From Insolitispirillum peregrinum (GTDB lineage: Bacteria; Pseudomonadota; Alphaproteobacteria; Rhodospirillales; Rhodospirillaceae), in contig NZ_FTOA01000003.1 in NCBI RefSeq assembly GCF_900156605.1, positions 372,001 through 436,000 of the forward strand: a stretch of DNA of 64,000 bases, read 5' to 3'. Position 1 is the first letter of the stretch; each line of letters opens with the position of its first letter. The translations under genes and the position numbers were made by a program. Below, in pieces: positions 63,731 through 64,000 of the stretch. Below the pieces are notes generated by a model. The model was not told the DNA's origin. It saw only the letters and a list, made by a program, of their open reading frames with translations, and did no database searches.

Positions 63731-64000
63731 ATGACTCCCGCAAGCCAAGGTCAACTGGTCGCCGTCAGCAATCGTGCGGTTGCCACTCAGGCCGATCAGG
63801 TCTTTGTGACCGTTTACGTTGAAGGCCAACTGTTTGGTATTCCGGTTGAGCGCGTGCAGGACATCCTGATCCCCGAGAAAATCGCCCGGATTCCGCTGGC
63901 CCCACCCGAAGTTGCCGGATCGATCAACCTGCGCGGTCGCATCGTGACCGTGATTGACGTGCGTACCCGCCTTGGTCTGAGCAAAAAGACCGAAAAGGGC
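63731..64000 (+). CDS. cheW: CheW-like chemotaxis coupling protein (3' end beyond the window)
   Basis: The 90 codons visible from ATG 63731 read without a stop to the window edge. After a ~22-residue leader the CheW fold begins: VFVTVYVEGQLFGIPVERVQDIL, then IPLAPPEVAGSINLRGRIVTVIDVRTRLGL. It couples chemoreceptors to the kinase CheA. Preceded by a 153-bp gap after the transglutaminase gene and a GGAGAGGA-type ribosome site. Confidence 0.9.
   Translation, partial: MTPASQGQLVAVSNRAVATQADQVFVTVYVEGQLFGIPVERVQDILIPEKIARIPLAPPEVAGSINLRGRIVTVIDVRTRLGLSKKTEKG

Overview
The window is about 64 kb of GC-rich DNA (visibly above 60% G+C) from an alphaproteobacterium. It is most likely a member of the Rhodospirillales (Novispirillum/Insolitispirillum/Rhodospirillum-like), although the genus is a guess. 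The pointers are a condensing-type 5-aminolevulinate synthase, a SUF system headed by an IscR/Rrf2 regulator, a usg-family protein, RpoH plus CIRCE heat-shock control, a ROSE-like leader and alphaproteobacterial-type intergenic palindromes. No rRNA, tRNA, CRISPR, prophage or complete insertion sequence was seen.

Layout. 0-2.5 kb (minus): fatty-acid genes fabD-fabG-acpP. 2.6-13.7 kb (plus): housekeeping genes rpsF-rpsR-rplI, dnaB-alr-mlaE/mlaF-BON protein, radA-cvpA, purF and an SDR. 13.8-16.4 kb: a divergent AraC regulator/EamA exporter pair and a MarR regulator. 16.4-22.9 kb (minus): iscR-sufB-sufC-sufD-sufS-sufT-sufA, with a miniature transposable element inside the operon and a 27-bp triplicate at the iscR-sufB junction. 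23-29.7 kb: two carbohydrate-active enzymes, a membrane-anchored cytochrome c, a ChaN-like protein, a small DUF1465-like protein and hemA.

29.7-40.6 kb is the most distinctive region. A large hybrid histidine kinase lies beside a five-gene minus-strand operon: a heptaheme cytochrome, a fused FAD/[2Fe-2S]/cytochrome-b protein, an ethylbenzene-dehydrogenase-like heme protein, a decaheme MtrA/DmsE cytochrome and an MtrB/PioB outer-membrane barrel. I read this as a trans-outer-membrane electron conduit. Its inner-membrane module is apparently unusual: one polypeptide that could pass electrons from NAD(P)H through flavin and Fe-S to heme b.

41-48 kb: ettA, an orphan PAS membrane protein, and a TAXI-TRAP transporter with a DUF1850 protein. 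48-55 kb is a heat-shock neighbourhood: hsp20 (with a ROSE-like thermometer)-rpoH-trxC-amidohydrolase, an outer-membrane barrel, usg, and a groEL that has no groES and carries two CIRCE-type repeats. 55-64 kb: a diguanylate cyclase, malonyl-CoA synthetase behind a malonate-regulator-type palindrome, then a coupled set (HypF C-terminal-like protein, circularly permuted ATP-grasp/alpha-E fusion, transglutaminase), and a cheW cut by the window edge.

Two full (~178 bp) copies and one short (72 bp) copy of a non-coding element with related inverted ends occur in the window. Two of them sit in the same 9-bp sequence within the loop of a second, palindromic intergenic repeat, whose uninterrupted form is also present.
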